From Tistlia sp040905785 (GTDB taxonomy: Bacteria; Pseudomonadota; Alphaproteobacteria; Kiloniellales; DSM-21159): a stretch of 64,000 nucleotides of DNA. The position numbers were made by a program, and so were the translations under genes. Positions 8,284 to 17,200 of this stretch are shown one piece after another. Under the pieces are notes generated by a model that made no database searches, had not been told where the DNA came from, and worked only from the letters and a program-made list of their open reading frames with translations. The stretch is taken from assembly GCF_040905785.1 (NCBI RefSeq), contig NZ_JBBDQW010000083.1:1-64000 (forward strand), written 5' to 3'. Every line of letters starts with the position of its first letter. Position 1 is the stretch's first letter.

Positions 8284-8334
8284 GGTTCCGGCGGGAACCC
8301 GGAGACAAGGCAGGTCGCCAAAGCCGCGCGGCTT
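8284..8334. repeat. Two small palindromes in a divergent leader
   Basis: GGTTCC at 8284-8289 pairs with GGAACC at 8294-8299, and AAGCCGCGCGGCTT at 8321-8334 is a perfect 14-base palindrome. Both lie in the 183-base gap between the divergent FAD-Rieske gene and the methyltransferase gene. They could be operators or leader hairpins. In such GC-rich DNA the evidence is modest. Confidence 0.3.
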
Positions 8335-8376
8335 CGGCATCCTCGACCGCGCTACGGACAGAAGAAGGGAGCGGAC

Positions 8377-9069
8377 ATGGCGGCCGAAGCGGACCACTGG
8401 GTCTTCGAGGCGCCCGCGGACGGCCTCGGGCACGACGACGGCCGGCTGTTCGCGCCGGCCGCGGAGCGCAACGCCGCGCCGCTCGCCTCGGTGCTTGAGA
8501 GCCTGCTGCCGGGGCAGGGGCGCCTCCTGGAGCTTGCCAGCGGCACCGGCCAGCACGCGGTCTTCCTGGCCGAGCGCTTGCCGGGCCTCGCCTGGTTGCC
8601 GAGCGACCCCGATCCGGCCGCGCGCGCCTCGATCGAGGCCTGGCGGCAGGCGGCCGGCCTGCCTAACCTGGAGCCGCCGCTGCCGCTCGACGCGACTCGG
8701 GACGGCTGGGCCGAGGGATTGCCGCCGGTCTCGGCCGTGCTCTGCGTCAACATGATCCACATCGCGCCCTGGAGCGCCTGCCTCGGCCTGCTCGCCGGGG
8801 CGGCGCGGCTGCTGCCCGAGGGCGGCCCGCTGATTCTCTACGGACCGTTCCGGCGCGTCGGCGTGCCGACCGCGCCGAGCAACGAGAGCTTCGACCGAAG
8901 CCTGCGGGCCCGCGACCCGCGCTGGGGCCTGCGCAAGCTGGAGGCGGTCATGGCCGCGGCGGCGCCGCTCGGCCTGGCGCTCGAGGCGCTGGTCGAGATG
9001 CCGGCCAACAACCTGACGCTGGCGCTGCGGCGCCGCGCCGATTCCGCGCGGCCGGAGAAGGCACTATAG
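8377..9069 (+). CDS. DUF938 family SAM-dependent methyltransferase-like protein
   Basis: The 230-residue protein carries the SAM-binding motif I LLELASGTGQHAVFLAERLP near residues 50-69, then a WLPSDPD acidic motif and VSAVLCVNMIHIAPW, which place it in the DUF938/UPF0585 methyltransferase-like family. The molecular function of the family is unknown. ATG 8377 was chosen for the AAGGGAG site just upstream. It is followed after 11 bases by the N-formylglutamate amidohydrolase-like gene and probably shares its transcript. Confidence 0.85.
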   Translation: MAAEADHWVFEAPADGLGHDDGRLFAPAAERNAAPLASVLESLLPGQGRLLELASGTGQHAVFLAERLPGLAWLPSDPDPAARASIEAWRQAAGLPNLEPPLPLDATRDGWAEGLPPVSAVLCVNMIHIAPWSACLGLLAGAARLLPEGGPLILYGPFRRVGVPTAPSNESFDRSLRARDPRWGLRKLEAVMAAAAPLGLALEALVEMPANNLTLALRRRADSARPEKAL

Positions 9070-9080
9070 TCGCGGCCGCC

Positions 9081-9935
9081 ATGGACGATCCCGTCATCGA
9101 ACCCCGCCTCTCGGAGCTGCTGCAGGGCTGTCCACCCGAGCCCGGGCTGCTCGCCCGCGACGAGCCGCCGCCCTTCGGCTTCTGCCGGCTGGAGGGGGCG
9201 GCGCCGGTGATCCTGACCTGCGACCACGCCTCCAACCACCTGCCGCGCGCGCTCGGGCGGCTCGGCGTCGAGCGCGCCGAGCTGGCGCGGCACATCGCCT
9301 GGGACATCGGTGCCGCCGAGGTCACCCGCCGGCTGGCGCCGCTGCTCGACGCCCCGGCAGTGCTCTCGGGCTTCTCGCGCCTGGTCATCGACGCCAACCG
9401 GCGGCTCGGCGCCGAGAATTCGATTCCCGAAGCGAGCGACGGCACGCCGGTGCCGGGCAACCGCGGGCTCGACGCGGCGGCGCGCGCCCTGCGCCGCGAC
9501 TGCCTGTTCAAGCCCTACCACGGCGCCGTCGCGCGGCTGATCGAGGCGCGCCTGGCCGTCGGCGTGACGCCGGCGCTCCTGTTCATGCACTCCTTCACGC
9601 CGGTCATGGAGGGCTTCGAGCGGCCCTGGGAGGTCGGCGTCCTGTGGGACCGAGACCCGCGCCTGGCGGTGCCGCTGATCCGGGCGCTGCAGGCGAAGGG
9701 GCTGGCGGTCGGCGACAACCAGCCCTACTCGGGCGCCTCCCCGGTCGACTACTCGCTGCACGCCCACGGCGAGGCGCGCCGGCTGCCCTGCGCCCTGATC
9801 GAGCTCCGCCAGGATCTGATCGACACCGCCCAGGGCGCCGAGCGCTGGGCGCGTCTGCTCGCCGAGGTCCTGGCGCCGCTGCTCGCCGACCCGGCGGTGT
9901 TCCGCGAGACCCAGCTGGCCGGAGCGGCGCGGTGA
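9081..9935 (+). CDS. N-formylglutamate amidohydrolase family protein
   Basis: The 284-residue protein has the zinc-hydrolase hallmarks of the FGase family: ILTCDHASNHLP near residue 45, SRLVIDANR near 97 and ALLFMHSFTPV near 165. Classical HutG releases glutamate from N-formylglutamate at the end of histidine breakdown, but no hut genes are near. Many alphaproteobacterial paralogues lie, as here, beside a YbdK-type ligase and DUF1244, which points to a different amide substrate. Its stop overlaps the GTG start of the next gene (GTGA). Confidence 0.85.
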   Translation: MDDPVIEPRLSELLQGCPPEPGLLARDEPPPFGFCRLEGAAPVILTCDHASNHLPRALGRLGVERAELARHIAWDIGAAEVTRRLAPLLDAPAVLSGFSRLVIDANRRLGAENSIPEASDGTPVPGNRGLDAAARALRRDCLFKPYHGAVARLIEARLAVGVTPALLFMHSFTPVMEGFERPWEVGVLWDRDPRLAVPLIRALQAKGLAVGDNQPYSGASPVDYSLHAHGEARRLPCALIELRQDLIDTAQGAERWARLLAEVLAPLLADPAVFRETQLAGAAR

Positions 9936-11086
9936 GCCGTCCCGAGCCCTCCTTCACGATCGGCATCGAGGAGGAGTATCTGCTGGTCGACCGCCGGACA
10001 CGCGACCTGGTCGTCGACCCGCCCGACGGCCTGATGAGCCGCTGCGAGACCGAGCTCGAGGGCCACGTCAGCCCCGAGTTCCTGCAGTCCCAGATCGAGG
10101 TCGGCACCAGCAAGTGCGACAGCCTTCGCCAGGCCTGCGAGGAGATCGGCAGCTTCCGCCGCTGCGTCGCCCGCATCGCGGGCGAGTACGGCCTGGCGCC
10201 AATCGCCGCCTCGACCCACCCGATCGCCGCCTGGGACGCCCAGAAACACACCGACAAGGAGCGCTACAACGTGCTGGCGCGCGACATCCAGGCGCCGGCG
10301 CGGCGCCTGGTGATCTGCGGCATGCACGTCCACGTCGGCCTCGACGACGACGACCTGCGCATCGACCTGCTGGGCCAGATCGCCTACTTCTTGCCGCACC
10401 TGCTGGCGCTCTCGACCTCCTCGCCCTTCTGGCGCGGCCAGGACAGCGGCCTGAAGTCCTACCGCCTGGCCGTTTTCGACGAACTGCCGCGCACTGGGCT
10501 GCCCGAGCACTTCGATTCCTGGGGCGAGTTCCAACGCCACATCCAAGTGCTGGTCGACGCCAGCCTCTTCGAGGACGCCTCCAAGCTCTGGTGGGACGTG
10601 CGCCCCTCGGCGCGCTTCCCGACGCTCGAGCTCCGGATTCCCGACGTCTGCACGACGGCACGCGACGGCTTCGCGGTGGCCGCGATCTATCTTTGCCTGC
10701 TGCGTATGCTGTGGCGGCTGAAGCGCGACAACCAGCGCTGGCGGCGCTACTCCAACCTGCTGGTCAACGAGAACCGCTGGCGCGCCCAGCGCTACGGCAT
10801 CGATTCCGGGCTGGTCGACTTCGGCCGCGGCGAGATCGTGCCCTATGGCGAGCTGCTGGAGGAGATCATCGCTCTGACCGCGCCCGACGCCGAGCACTTC
10901 GACTGTCGCGCCGAGATCGAGTGGGCGCGCGAGATCGTCCGGCGGGGCACCAGCGCCCACCGCCAGCTCGCCGCCTTCCGCCAGGCCCGCGAGGCCGGCG
11001 CCGACCAGCGCGAGGCGCTGGACGCGGTCGTCGACTTCCTCATGGAAGAGACGGTTGCGGGGCTCGATCCGGCGACCGATATCTAG
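9932..11086 (+). CDS. Carboxylate-amine ligase, YbdK/GCS2 family
   Basis: The 384-residue protein is a type 2 glutamate-cysteine-ligase-fold enzyme. It opens with FTIGIEEEYLLVD (nucleotide and metal site), has GMHVHVGLDDDD near residue 130 and ends with a helical ELLEEIIALTAPDAEHF region. YbdK-like enzymes show weak ATP-dependent gamma-glutamyl ligase activity and their physiological role is unknown. The GTG start at 9932 overlaps the preceding stop, so this ligase is translationally coupled to an amidohydrolase: a make-and-break pair for the same amide bond is a fair inference. A more upstream start would run through the preceding gene. Confidence 0.85.
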   Translation: MSRPEPSFTIGIEEEYLLVDRRTRDLVVDPPDGLMSRCETELEGHVSPEFLQSQIEVGTSKCDSLRQACEEIGSFRRCVARIAGEYGLAPIAASTHPIAAWDAQKHTDKERYNVLARDIQAPARRLVICGMHVHVGLDDDDLRIDLLGQIAYFLPHLLALSTSSPFWRGQDSGLKSYRLAVFDELPRTGLPEHFDSWGEFQRHIQVLVDASLFEDASKLWWDVRPSARFPTLELRIPDVCTTARDGFAVAAIYLCLLRMLWRLKRDNQRWRRYSNLLVNENRWRAQRYGIDSGLVDFGRGEIVPYGELLEEIIALTAPDAEHFDCRAEIEWAREIVRRGTSAHRQLAAFRQAREAGADQREALDAVVDFLMEETVAGLDPATDI

Positions 11087-11116
11087 CCTGACAACGAGAA
11101 CGGGGAGACTGAGACC

Positions 11117-11416
11117 ATGGACAGCAAGACCGAGACCGAGCTCCAGGCGGCGGCCTTTCGCCGGCTGGTCGGGCACCTGCGCGAGCGCAGCGACGTCCAG
11201 AACATCGACCTGATGAACCTGGCCGGCTTCTGCCGGAACTGCCTGTCGCGCTGGTACCAGGAGGCAGCCAACGAGCGCGGCCTGCCGCTCGACAAGGAGG
11301 GCGCGCGCGAGATCGTCTACGGCATGCCCTACGAGGAATGGCGCGCGAAGCACCAGACCGAAGCGAGCGCCGAGCAGAAGGTGGCCTTCGCCAAGAGCGG
11401 CGCTCACGAGAGCTGA
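11117..11416 (+). CDS. DUF1244 domain protein
   Basis: The 99-residue all-helical protein contains the family motif LMNLAGFCRNCLSRWYQEAA near residues 34-53, with a CxxC pair, and GMPYEEWRAKHQ near 75. DUF1244 is conserved mainly in proteobacteria and has solved helical structures but no assigned function. It lies 30 bases after the YbdK-like gene and 120 bases before gapR, an association I recognise as recurrent in alphaproteobacteria. Confidence 0.88.
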   Translation: MDSKTETELQAAAFRRLVGHLRERSDVQNIDLMNLAGFCRNCLSRWYQEAANERGLPLDKEGAREIVYGMPYEEWRAKHQTEASAEQKVAFAKSGAHES

Positions 11417-11424
11417 AGCCCGAG

Positions 11425-11455
11425 TTATCCCCACGGCCCCGCGCTTATCCCCACG
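11425..11455. promoter_or_regulatory. Two direct TTATCCCCACG repeats (DnaA-box-like) upstream of gapR
   Basis: TTATCCCCACG occurs exactly twice, at 11425-11435 and 11445-11455, in the same orientation and 20 bases apart, about two helical turns. Each differs from the DnaA box TTATCCACA at one core position. They lie between DUF1244 and gapR. A role as DnaA or other regulator sites for the nucleoid-protein gene is possible but unproven. Confidence 0.4.
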
Positions 11456-11474
11456 ATTGGAACGATCGCCCGTG

Positions 11475-11503
11475 TTGCTCCGGCGCCGGGCGCGGGCTAG
11501 CGT
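11475..11503 (+). promoter_or_regulatory. Candidate gapR promoter
   Basis: TTGCTC (11475-11480) and TAGCGT (11498-11503) are separated by 17 bases and lie 37 bases ahead of the gapR start. Matches to the sigma-70 consensus are partial. The position is good, but the call rests on inspection alone. Confidence 0.3.
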
Positions 11504-11539
11504 CTGCCGCCTGAAGTCCCCTTTACTACCCGGGAGTGC

Positions 11540-11791
11540 ATGATGTCCGATATCGGCGGCGTCGCAGCCGAGCGGTTACGCTCGTTCATCGAACGAATCG
11601 AGCGACTGGAAGAAGAAAAAGCCGCCCTGGCGAATGACGTTCGTGAAGTATATGCGGAAGCAAAGTCTGCCGGATTCGATACGAAGATCATGCGGCAGGT
11701 GATAAAGCTCCGGAAAATGGACCAGAATGATCGTCAGGAGCAGGAAGCACTTCTCGATCTCTACAAGGCTGCCGTCGGCCTGTCGGAATGA
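11540..11791 (+). CDS. gapR: Nucleoid-associated protein GapR (DUF2312)
   Basis: The 83-residue protein matches the DUF2312/GapR family: a basic coiled coil (RLRSFIERIERLEEEKAALANDV region), the conserved VYAEAKSAGFDTKIMRQVI segment and RKMDQNDRQEQEALLDLY. In Caulobacter, GapR encircles overtwisted DNA ahead of replication and transcription and stimulates topoisomerase action. Length and motifs are complete. Two ATG codons are adjacent (11540 and 11543), with GGGAG upstream. Codon and base composition are noticeably less GC-rich than in neighbouring genes, as expected for a small Lys/Asp-rich protein. Confidence 0.92.
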   Translation: MMSDIGGVAAERLRSFIERIERLEEEKAALANDVREVYAEAKSAGFDTKIMRQVIKLRKMDQNDRQEQEALLDLYKAAVGLSE

Positions 11792-11835
11792 TTAACCATT
11801 GCGAGATGGTAACGAGCAGCCTCCTCTTGTTTACT

Positions 11836-11879
11836 TGACGCATACGGTCAGCCTGTCATCATTTCCCGCATTGCGGGAG
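11836..11879 (+). promoter_or_regulatory. Candidate promoter plus hairpin/operator before the PAS gene
   Basis: TTGACG at 11836-11841 and CATCAT at 11858-11863 (16-base spacer) could be a sigma-70 promoter in a locally AT-rich patch. Immediately after it, TCCCGCATTGCGGGA at 11865-11879 is an exact inverted repeat with 7-base arms ending 6 bases before the ATG at 11886. It could be an operator or a translation-controlling hairpin. Confidence 0.4.
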
Positions 11880-11885
11880 TCGTGA

Positions 11886-12431
11886 ATGACGAGAGAACAG
11901 GTGGTCGCTGCGGCGGTGCCGGAGACCCCGGTCGCGGCCTGCGGTCTCGGCGCGCTGCCGATTGCGGGGCCGGCGCTGCGCGAGCTTTATCTCTACTGGC
12001 GGGACAAGTGGCAGGGCGAGCGGATGCCGACCCGTGCCGACATCGAGCCCTTGGAGATTCCCAGCCTCCTGCCGCAGGTCTACCTGGTTGATATCGAGCG
12101 CGACCCCCTGGACTTCCGCTTCCGTCTGGTCGGCACGCGCATCGTCGCCTGGTTCGGGCGCGACATGACCGGGCAACGGGTCGCCGACCGGCTGGCGGAC
12201 CGCTACCGTGAGGTCGTCGAGACCGGCCGCCCGGTCTACGACTCGCTCTCGCTGCCCGGCAAATCCGATCGTCACGGCTCCTACCAGCGCCTCGTCATGC
12301 CGCTCGCCGGCGAGGAGGGGCGTATCGAGATGCTGTTCGGCGGCGTCCAGCCGACGCCCGCCGCGGTCCGCGGGCCGTCGCGCCCGCGTGCAGGCATGCG
12401 CCCAGGCGTCTACACGGGCGCAGGCCTCTAG
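11886..12431 (+). CDS. PAS_5-type sensory domain protein
   Basis: The 181-residue protein has the alphaproteobacterial PAS_5 pattern: LREL YLYWRDKWQG, MPTRADIEPLEIPSLLPQVY, FRFRLVGTRIVAWFGRDMTG and a YQRLVMPL segment. The domain stands alone with no attached kinase or cyclase output, so it probably works as a small sensor or through a partner. It has its own upstream promoter candidate. Its TAG stop shares the CTAG palindrome with the stop of the convergent TetR gene, giving a 4-base tail overlap. Confidence 0.8.
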   Translation: MTREQVVAAAVPETPVAACGLGALPIAGPALRELYLYWRDKWQGERMPTRADIEPLEIPSLLPQVYLVDIERDPLDFRFRLVGTRIVAWFGRDMTGQRVADRLADRYREVVETGRPVYDSLSLPGKSDRHGSYQRLVMPLAGEEGRIEMLFGGVQPTPAAVRGPSRPRAGMRPGVYTGAGL

Positions 12432-13090
12432 GCGCGGAGAGGCTCGACCGGAATCGGCCTGGGCTGCCGGGCATAGAGGGCCAGGAAGGCGGCGGCCGTT
12501 CGCTCGGCATGACGTTTCAGGGCCGCCGCGCCGGGCGTCGGCCCGACGCCGAGCAGCGCGCGCAATTGCATCCGCCCGGTCAGCATGCCGACGAACTGCT
12601 CCGCCGCGAACCCCGGCTCCGCGACCGACAGGCGGCCATGGCGCGTCTCCCGCGCCAGGTAGTCGGCGAGCATCGCAAGCAGGCGGCCCGTGCCGAACTC
12701 GTAGGTGGCGCTGCCGAGCTCGGGGAAGCGGTCCGATTCCGCGACGATCAGGCGGTAGAGCGCGAGCGAGCCCGGCCGCAGCATCAGTCCCAGGAAATCC
12801 CGCCCGAGGGCGGAGAGCACCCGCTCCGGCGGGGCGTCCGCGCGGTCGGGCAGCACCAGCGGGGCCATCAGCCTCGTGGTCTGGTCCTCGATGATCGCCT
12901 TGAACAGCCCTTCCTTGCTCTGGAAATGGTTGTAGACGGTCTGCTTGGAGACGCCGGCCTCGGCGGCGACGAGATCCATCGTGGCGTTGCCGTAGCCGAG
13001 CCTCAGGAAGATCTCGGTGCCGGCCTGTCGGATCGCGTCGTGCTTGCGTCGGGATGGGCCCGAGGGTGTCTGGCTTGCCGTCCGCTTCAA
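12428..13090 (-). CDS. TetR-family transcriptional repressor of the adjacent RND pump
   Basis: The protein has about 220 residues with the TetR helix-turn-helix MDLVAAEAGVSKQTVYNHF and a C-terminal domain resembling AefR/TetR_C regulators. It is divergent from an RND efflux operon. The open frame reaches an ATG at 13189, but that start would lie inside the operator (13127-13149) and overlap the pump gene. The TTG at 13090, with AAGG 6 bases upstream and beyond the operator, is the better choice. It probably represses both itself and the pump until an inducer binds. Confidence 0.88.
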   Translation of the reverse strand: MKRTASQTPSGPSRRKHDAIRQAGTEIFLRLGYGNATMDLVAAEAGVSKQTVYNHFQSKEGLFKAIIEDQTTRLMAPLVLPDRADAPPERVLSALGRDFLGLMLRPGSLALYRLIVAESDRFPELGSATYEFGTGRLLAMLADYLARETRHGRLSVAEPGFAAEQFVGMLTGRMQLRALLGVGPTPGAAALKRHAERTAAAFLALYARQPRPIPVEPLRA

Positions 13091-13126
13091 TTCGGCCTTG
13101 CTTTTCTGCCGGGTCGTCGGCGTAGA

Positions 13127-13149
13127 TTGGACTGTACGGTCCAGTCCAA
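13127..13149. promoter_or_regulatory. TetR operator between the regulator and the RND efflux genes
   Basis: TTGGACTG-TACGGTC-CAGTCCAA is an inverted repeat with perfect 8-base arms and a 7-base spacer. The inner GGACTGTACGGTCC is a second, overlapping near-palindrome. It lies 26 bases before the adaptor ATG (13176) and 36 bases before the TTG start chosen for the repressor. Position and symmetry are typical for auto-regulated TetR/RND loci. Confidence 0.8.
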
Positions 13150-13175
13150 GTTCGGCCGTAGCAACGGGACTGTCA

Positions 13176-14261
13176 ATGGCTCGAAGCATCTTCTGGGGCG
13201 CCCTGGGATTGGCCGCGCTCGCGCTCGGCGGCCTCGCCTATCATTACCTCGCGGAGCCGGAGACGCCGGCCGGGCGGCTCGCCCGGGCCGAGGCCCCGGC
13301 CGCGGAGCAGGCGGTCACCGTCGAGGCGCAGCCGGTGGCGGTCGATACGGTGCTGCAGGACCTCCAGGCGGTCGGAACCCTGATGCCGAGCGAGGCCGTC
13401 ACGATCTCGCCGGAGATCGCCGGGCGCATCGAGAGCATCGGCTTCGCCGAGGGCGACGAGGTCGCGGCCGGCGACGTCCTGGTCGAGCTGGACGCCGCGA
13501 TCCTGCGCGCCGAGATGGCTAAGGCGCAGTCGGACCTGACCCTGGCCGATGCCAACCGCGAGCGTGCCATGACCCTGGCGACACGCGGCACCGGCACGCT
13601 GCGGGCGCGCGACGAGGCGGTCGCGGCCCACAGCCTCGCCGAGGCGAACGTGGCGCTCGCCCAGGCCCGGCTCGAGAAGGCCTCGATCGCGGCGCCCTTC
13701 TCCGGCGTCGTCGGCCTGCGCGCGGTGAGCGCCGGCGCCTACGTGATGCCGGGCGACCGGCTCGTCGACCTCGCCGACGTCGATCCGATCAAGGTCGACT
13801 TCCGCGTCCCCGAGCTGGTGCTGGCGAGCCTGCGTCCGGGCCAGGCGATCCGGGTCACGGTCGACGCCGTGCCGGGCCGGACCTTCGAGGGCGAGGTCTA
13901 TGCCATCGACCCGGTCGTCGACGTCAACGGCCGCGCGGTCCGGCTGCGCGCCCGTATCGACAACGCCGAGCGCCTGCTGTCGCCGGGCCTCTTCGCGCGC
14001 GTCCAGATCGTCGTCGAGCGGCGCGACGACGCGCTGCTGGTGCCGGAATCGGCGATCTTCGCAGAGGGCCAGGAGCGCTACGTCTACCGGGTCGTCGAGC
14101 AGCGCGCGGTGCGCACCGCGGTCGAGCTCGGCCAGCGCCGGCCGGGCCAGGTCGAGGTGCTGGGCGGCCTGGCCGACGACGCCGTGGTCGTCACCGCAGG
14201 ACACCAGAAGCTCCGCGACGGCAGCCTCGTCGAGGTCCTCGCAGCCGCCGCCGGCAGCTGA
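13176..14261 (+). CDS. RND efflux periplasmic adaptor (membrane fusion protein)
   Basis: The 361-residue protein begins with an uncleaved or lipidless N-terminal membrane anchor (IFWGALGLAALALGGLAYHY). Then come the barrel/lipoyl halves: ISPEIAGRIESIGFAEGDEV and FSGVVGLRAVSAGAYVMPGDRL flank a helical hairpin, followed by the beta-barrel and membrane-proximal domains. It links the inner-membrane pump to an outer-membrane channel. ATG 13176 was chosen because more upstream starts lie in the operator. The RND pump gene follows after 2 bases. No TolC/OprM-type channel gene is in the window, so the channel must come from elsewhere. Confidence 0.92.
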   Translation: MARSIFWGALGLAALALGGLAYHYLAEPETPAGRLARAEAPAAEQAVTVEAQPVAVDTVLQDLQAVGTLMPSEAVTISPEIAGRIESIGFAEGDEVAAGDVLVELDAAILRAEMAKAQSDLTLADANRERAMTLATRGTGTLRARDEAVAAHSLAEANVALAQARLEKASIAAPFSGVVGLRAVSAGAYVMPGDRLVDLADVDPIKVDFRVPELVLASLRPGQAIRVTVDAVPGRTFEGEVYAIDPVVDVNGRAVRLRARIDNAERLLSPGLFARVQIVVERRDDALLVPESAIFAEGQERYVYRVVEQRAVRTAVELGQRRPGQVEVLGGLADDAVVVTAGHQKLRDGSLVEVLAAAAGS

Positions 14262-14263
14262 TC

Positions 14264-17200
14264 ATGGGCTTCTTCGAGTTCTTCATCCGCCGGCCCGTCT
14301 TCGCGACGGTGGTCAGCCTGATCGTGATCCTCGTCGGCCTCGTCTCCTACTCCCAGCTCAGCGTGCGCGAGTATCCCGACATCGACGAGCCGGTCGTCTC
14401 GGTCCGGACCAGCTATCTCGGCGCCAGCGCGGAGATCATCGAGAGCCAGGTCACCCAGGTGCTGGAGGGCTCGATCGCCGGCATCGAGGGCATCGAGACC
14501 ATGACCTCGAGCAGCGAGCCCGAAGAGAGCCGGATCACCGTCCGCTTCCGCCTGGGCACCGATCCCGACGTCGCCGCCAGCGACGTGCGCGACCGCGTCG
14601 CGCGGGTGCGCGGCCGCCTGCCGAGCGAGGTCGAGGAGCCGATCATCGCGAAGGTCGAGGCGGACGCGCAGGCGATCGTCTTCGTTGCCTTCACCAGCGA
14701 CCGCCATTCGCCGATCGAGATCTCCGACTACGCCGACCGCTACGTCCGCGATCGCCTGCAGAACCTGCCCGGCGTCGCCGAGGTCCGGATCTTCGGCGAG
14801 CGCCGCTACGCCATGCGCATCTGGCTCGACCGCGCGCGCCTGGCCGCCTACGACCTGACCGCCCCCGACGTCGAGGATGCGCTGCGCCAGCAGAACGTCG
14901 AGGTGCCGTCGGGCCGGATCGAGAGCTTCGACCGCGAATTCACCGTGCTGTCGCGCACCGGCCTCGTGACGCCGGAGCAGTTCGAGCAGATCGTCGTCAA
15001 GGACGTCGACGGCTTTCCGGTCCGCCTCGGCGCCATGGCGCGGGTCGAGATCGGACCGCAGGACGAGCGACGGGTCACCCGCTTCAAGGGCGACAACGCC
15101 GTCATTCTCGGCATCGTCAAGCAGGCGACCGCCAACCCGCTCGACGTCTCGACGGCGCTGCGCGAGGTCATGCCGCAGCTGGCCCAGGACCTGCCCGCCG
15201 GCATGAACGCCGAGGTCGCCTACGACAAGTCGATCTTCATCGACCGCTCGATCGCCGCGGTCTACACGACGATCGCGGAGGCGGTGGCGCTCGTCGTGCT
15301 CGTCATCTTCTTCTTCCTGCGCACCGTGCGAGCGACGATCATCCCCCTGGTCACCATCCCGGTGTCGCTGATCGGCGCCTTCGCGCTGATGAACCTGCTC
15401 GGCTTCTCGATCAACACCCTGACCCTGTTGGCCATGGTCCTGGCGATCGGCCTGGTGGTCGACGACGCCATCGTCGTGCTCGAGAACATCCACAGGCACA
15501 TCGAGGAAGGCATGAAGCCGCTGCGCGCGGCGGCCGTCGGCATCGGCGAGATCTCGGGGGCGGTCGTCGCCATGACCCTGACGCTGGCGGCGGTCTACGC
15601 GCCCGTCGCCTTCGCCCCCGGGCGCACCGGCACCCTCTTCGCCGAGTTCGCCCTGACCCTGGCCGGCGCCGTCCTCGTCTCGGGCTTCGTCGCCCTGACG
15701 CTGACGCCGATGATGTGCTCGCGCCTGCTGCGCGAGCACGAGACCCACGGCCGCTTCTACAACCTGCTCGAGCGCGCCCTGCTGGCCGTCAACGACGGCT
15801 ACCGGCGGATGCTGGAGGCGACGCTGCGCGCGCGCCCGGCCGTGGTGCTGGTCGCCCTGCTGGTCGCCGGCGCGAGCTACCTGCTCTTCACCGGACTGAA
15901 GTCGGAGCTGGCGCCGATCGAGGACCGCGGCGTGCTGTTCACCGCCGGCAACGCCCCCGAGGGCTCGACGGTCGACTTCACGAGCCGCTACGCGGCCGAG
16001 TTCGAGGATCTGCTCGACGACATTCCCGAGGTCGAGCACTACTTCGTCATCGTCGGCTCGCGCGCGGTCACCGAGTTGATCTCCTTCTCCCAGCTGTCGC
16101 CCTGGGAGGAGCGCGAGCGCACCCAGATGGAGATCGTCGACGAGCTCCAGCCGCGCCTCTCCCGGGTCACCGGGGTCCGGGCCTTCGCCAACAACCCCGG
16201 CTCCTTCGGCCAGAGCGCGCGCAACAAGCCGATCGAGTTCGTCATCCAGACCTCGCAGAGCTACGCCCAGCTCGACGACTACGTTGCGACGCTGCTGGCG
16301 GAGGCCGAGCAGGCGCCGAGCCTGATCAACCTCGACAGCGACCTGCGCCTCAACAAGCCGCAGATCGACGTCGAGGTCGACCGCGAGCGGATCGCCGACA
16401 CCGGCGCCGGCGTGCTGACGGTGGGGCGTGCGCTGGAAACGCTGCTCGGCGGCCGCCAGGTCACGCGCTTCAACCAGAACGGCGAGCAGTACGACGTCAT
16501 CGTCCAGGTCGCACCGGAGGATCGCCGGACGCCCGACGACCTCGACGACATCTACGTGCGCGGACGCAACGGCGAGATGATCCAGCTCTCCAACCTGGTC
16601 CGGGTGCGCGAGAGCGTGGCGCCCAAGGAGCTCAACCGCTTCAACCAGTTCCGCTCGGCGACGATCACCGGCAACATCGCGCCGGGCTTCTCCCTGGGCG
16701 AGGGGCTCGCCGACCTGGAGGCGGCCGCGCAGCGGGTGCTGCCCGCCGACCTGCGCTTCGACTACGCCGGCGAATCGCGCGAGTTCAAGGAGGCCGGGGC
16801 GAGCCTGGTGTTCGTATTCATCCTGGCGCTGGGCTTCATCTTCCTGGTTCTCGCCGCCCAGTTCGAGAGCTTCCTCGATCCGCTGATCATCATGCTGACC
16901 GTGCCGCTGTCGATGACCGGCGCGCTGCTGGCGCTCGAGCTGACGGGCGGGACGCTGAACATCTACAGCCAGATCGGCCTGGTCACCCTGATCGGTCTGA
17001 TCAGCAAGCACGGCATCCTGATCGTGCAGTTTGCCAACAGCCTGCAGGACCAGGGCCGGCCCCTGCGCGAGGCCGTCGTCGAGGCCGCCGCCCTGCGCCT
17101 GCGCCCGATCCTGATGACCACGGGCGCCATGGTCTCGGGCGCGATCCCGCTGGCCTTGGCGAGCGGCGCCGGTGCTGCGGCCCGGCAGGACATCGGCTGG

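Noticed and set aside
5578..9069. A very long plus-strand open frame opposite the epimerase and the FAD-Rieske gene
   Set aside because: It is antisense to two well-recognised genes and has no family features; only its end from 8377 is a real gene (the DUF938 methyltransferase-like protein). Long antisense frames are expected at this GC content.
11425..11455. Replication origin
   Set aside because: Only two imperfect boxes, no AT-rich unwinding region and no origin-linked genes such as dnaA, dnaN, parAB or hemE nearby.
13091..13189. Upstream ATG extension of the TetR gene
   Set aside because: It would place coding sequence over the operator and overlap the adaptor gene; a TTG with a ribosome-binding site at 13090 fits better.
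14084..17011. Long minus-strand open frame opposite the RND permease
   Set aside because: Composition is Asp/Gln/His-rich with no recognisable fold, typical of an antisense shadow of a GC-rich gene.
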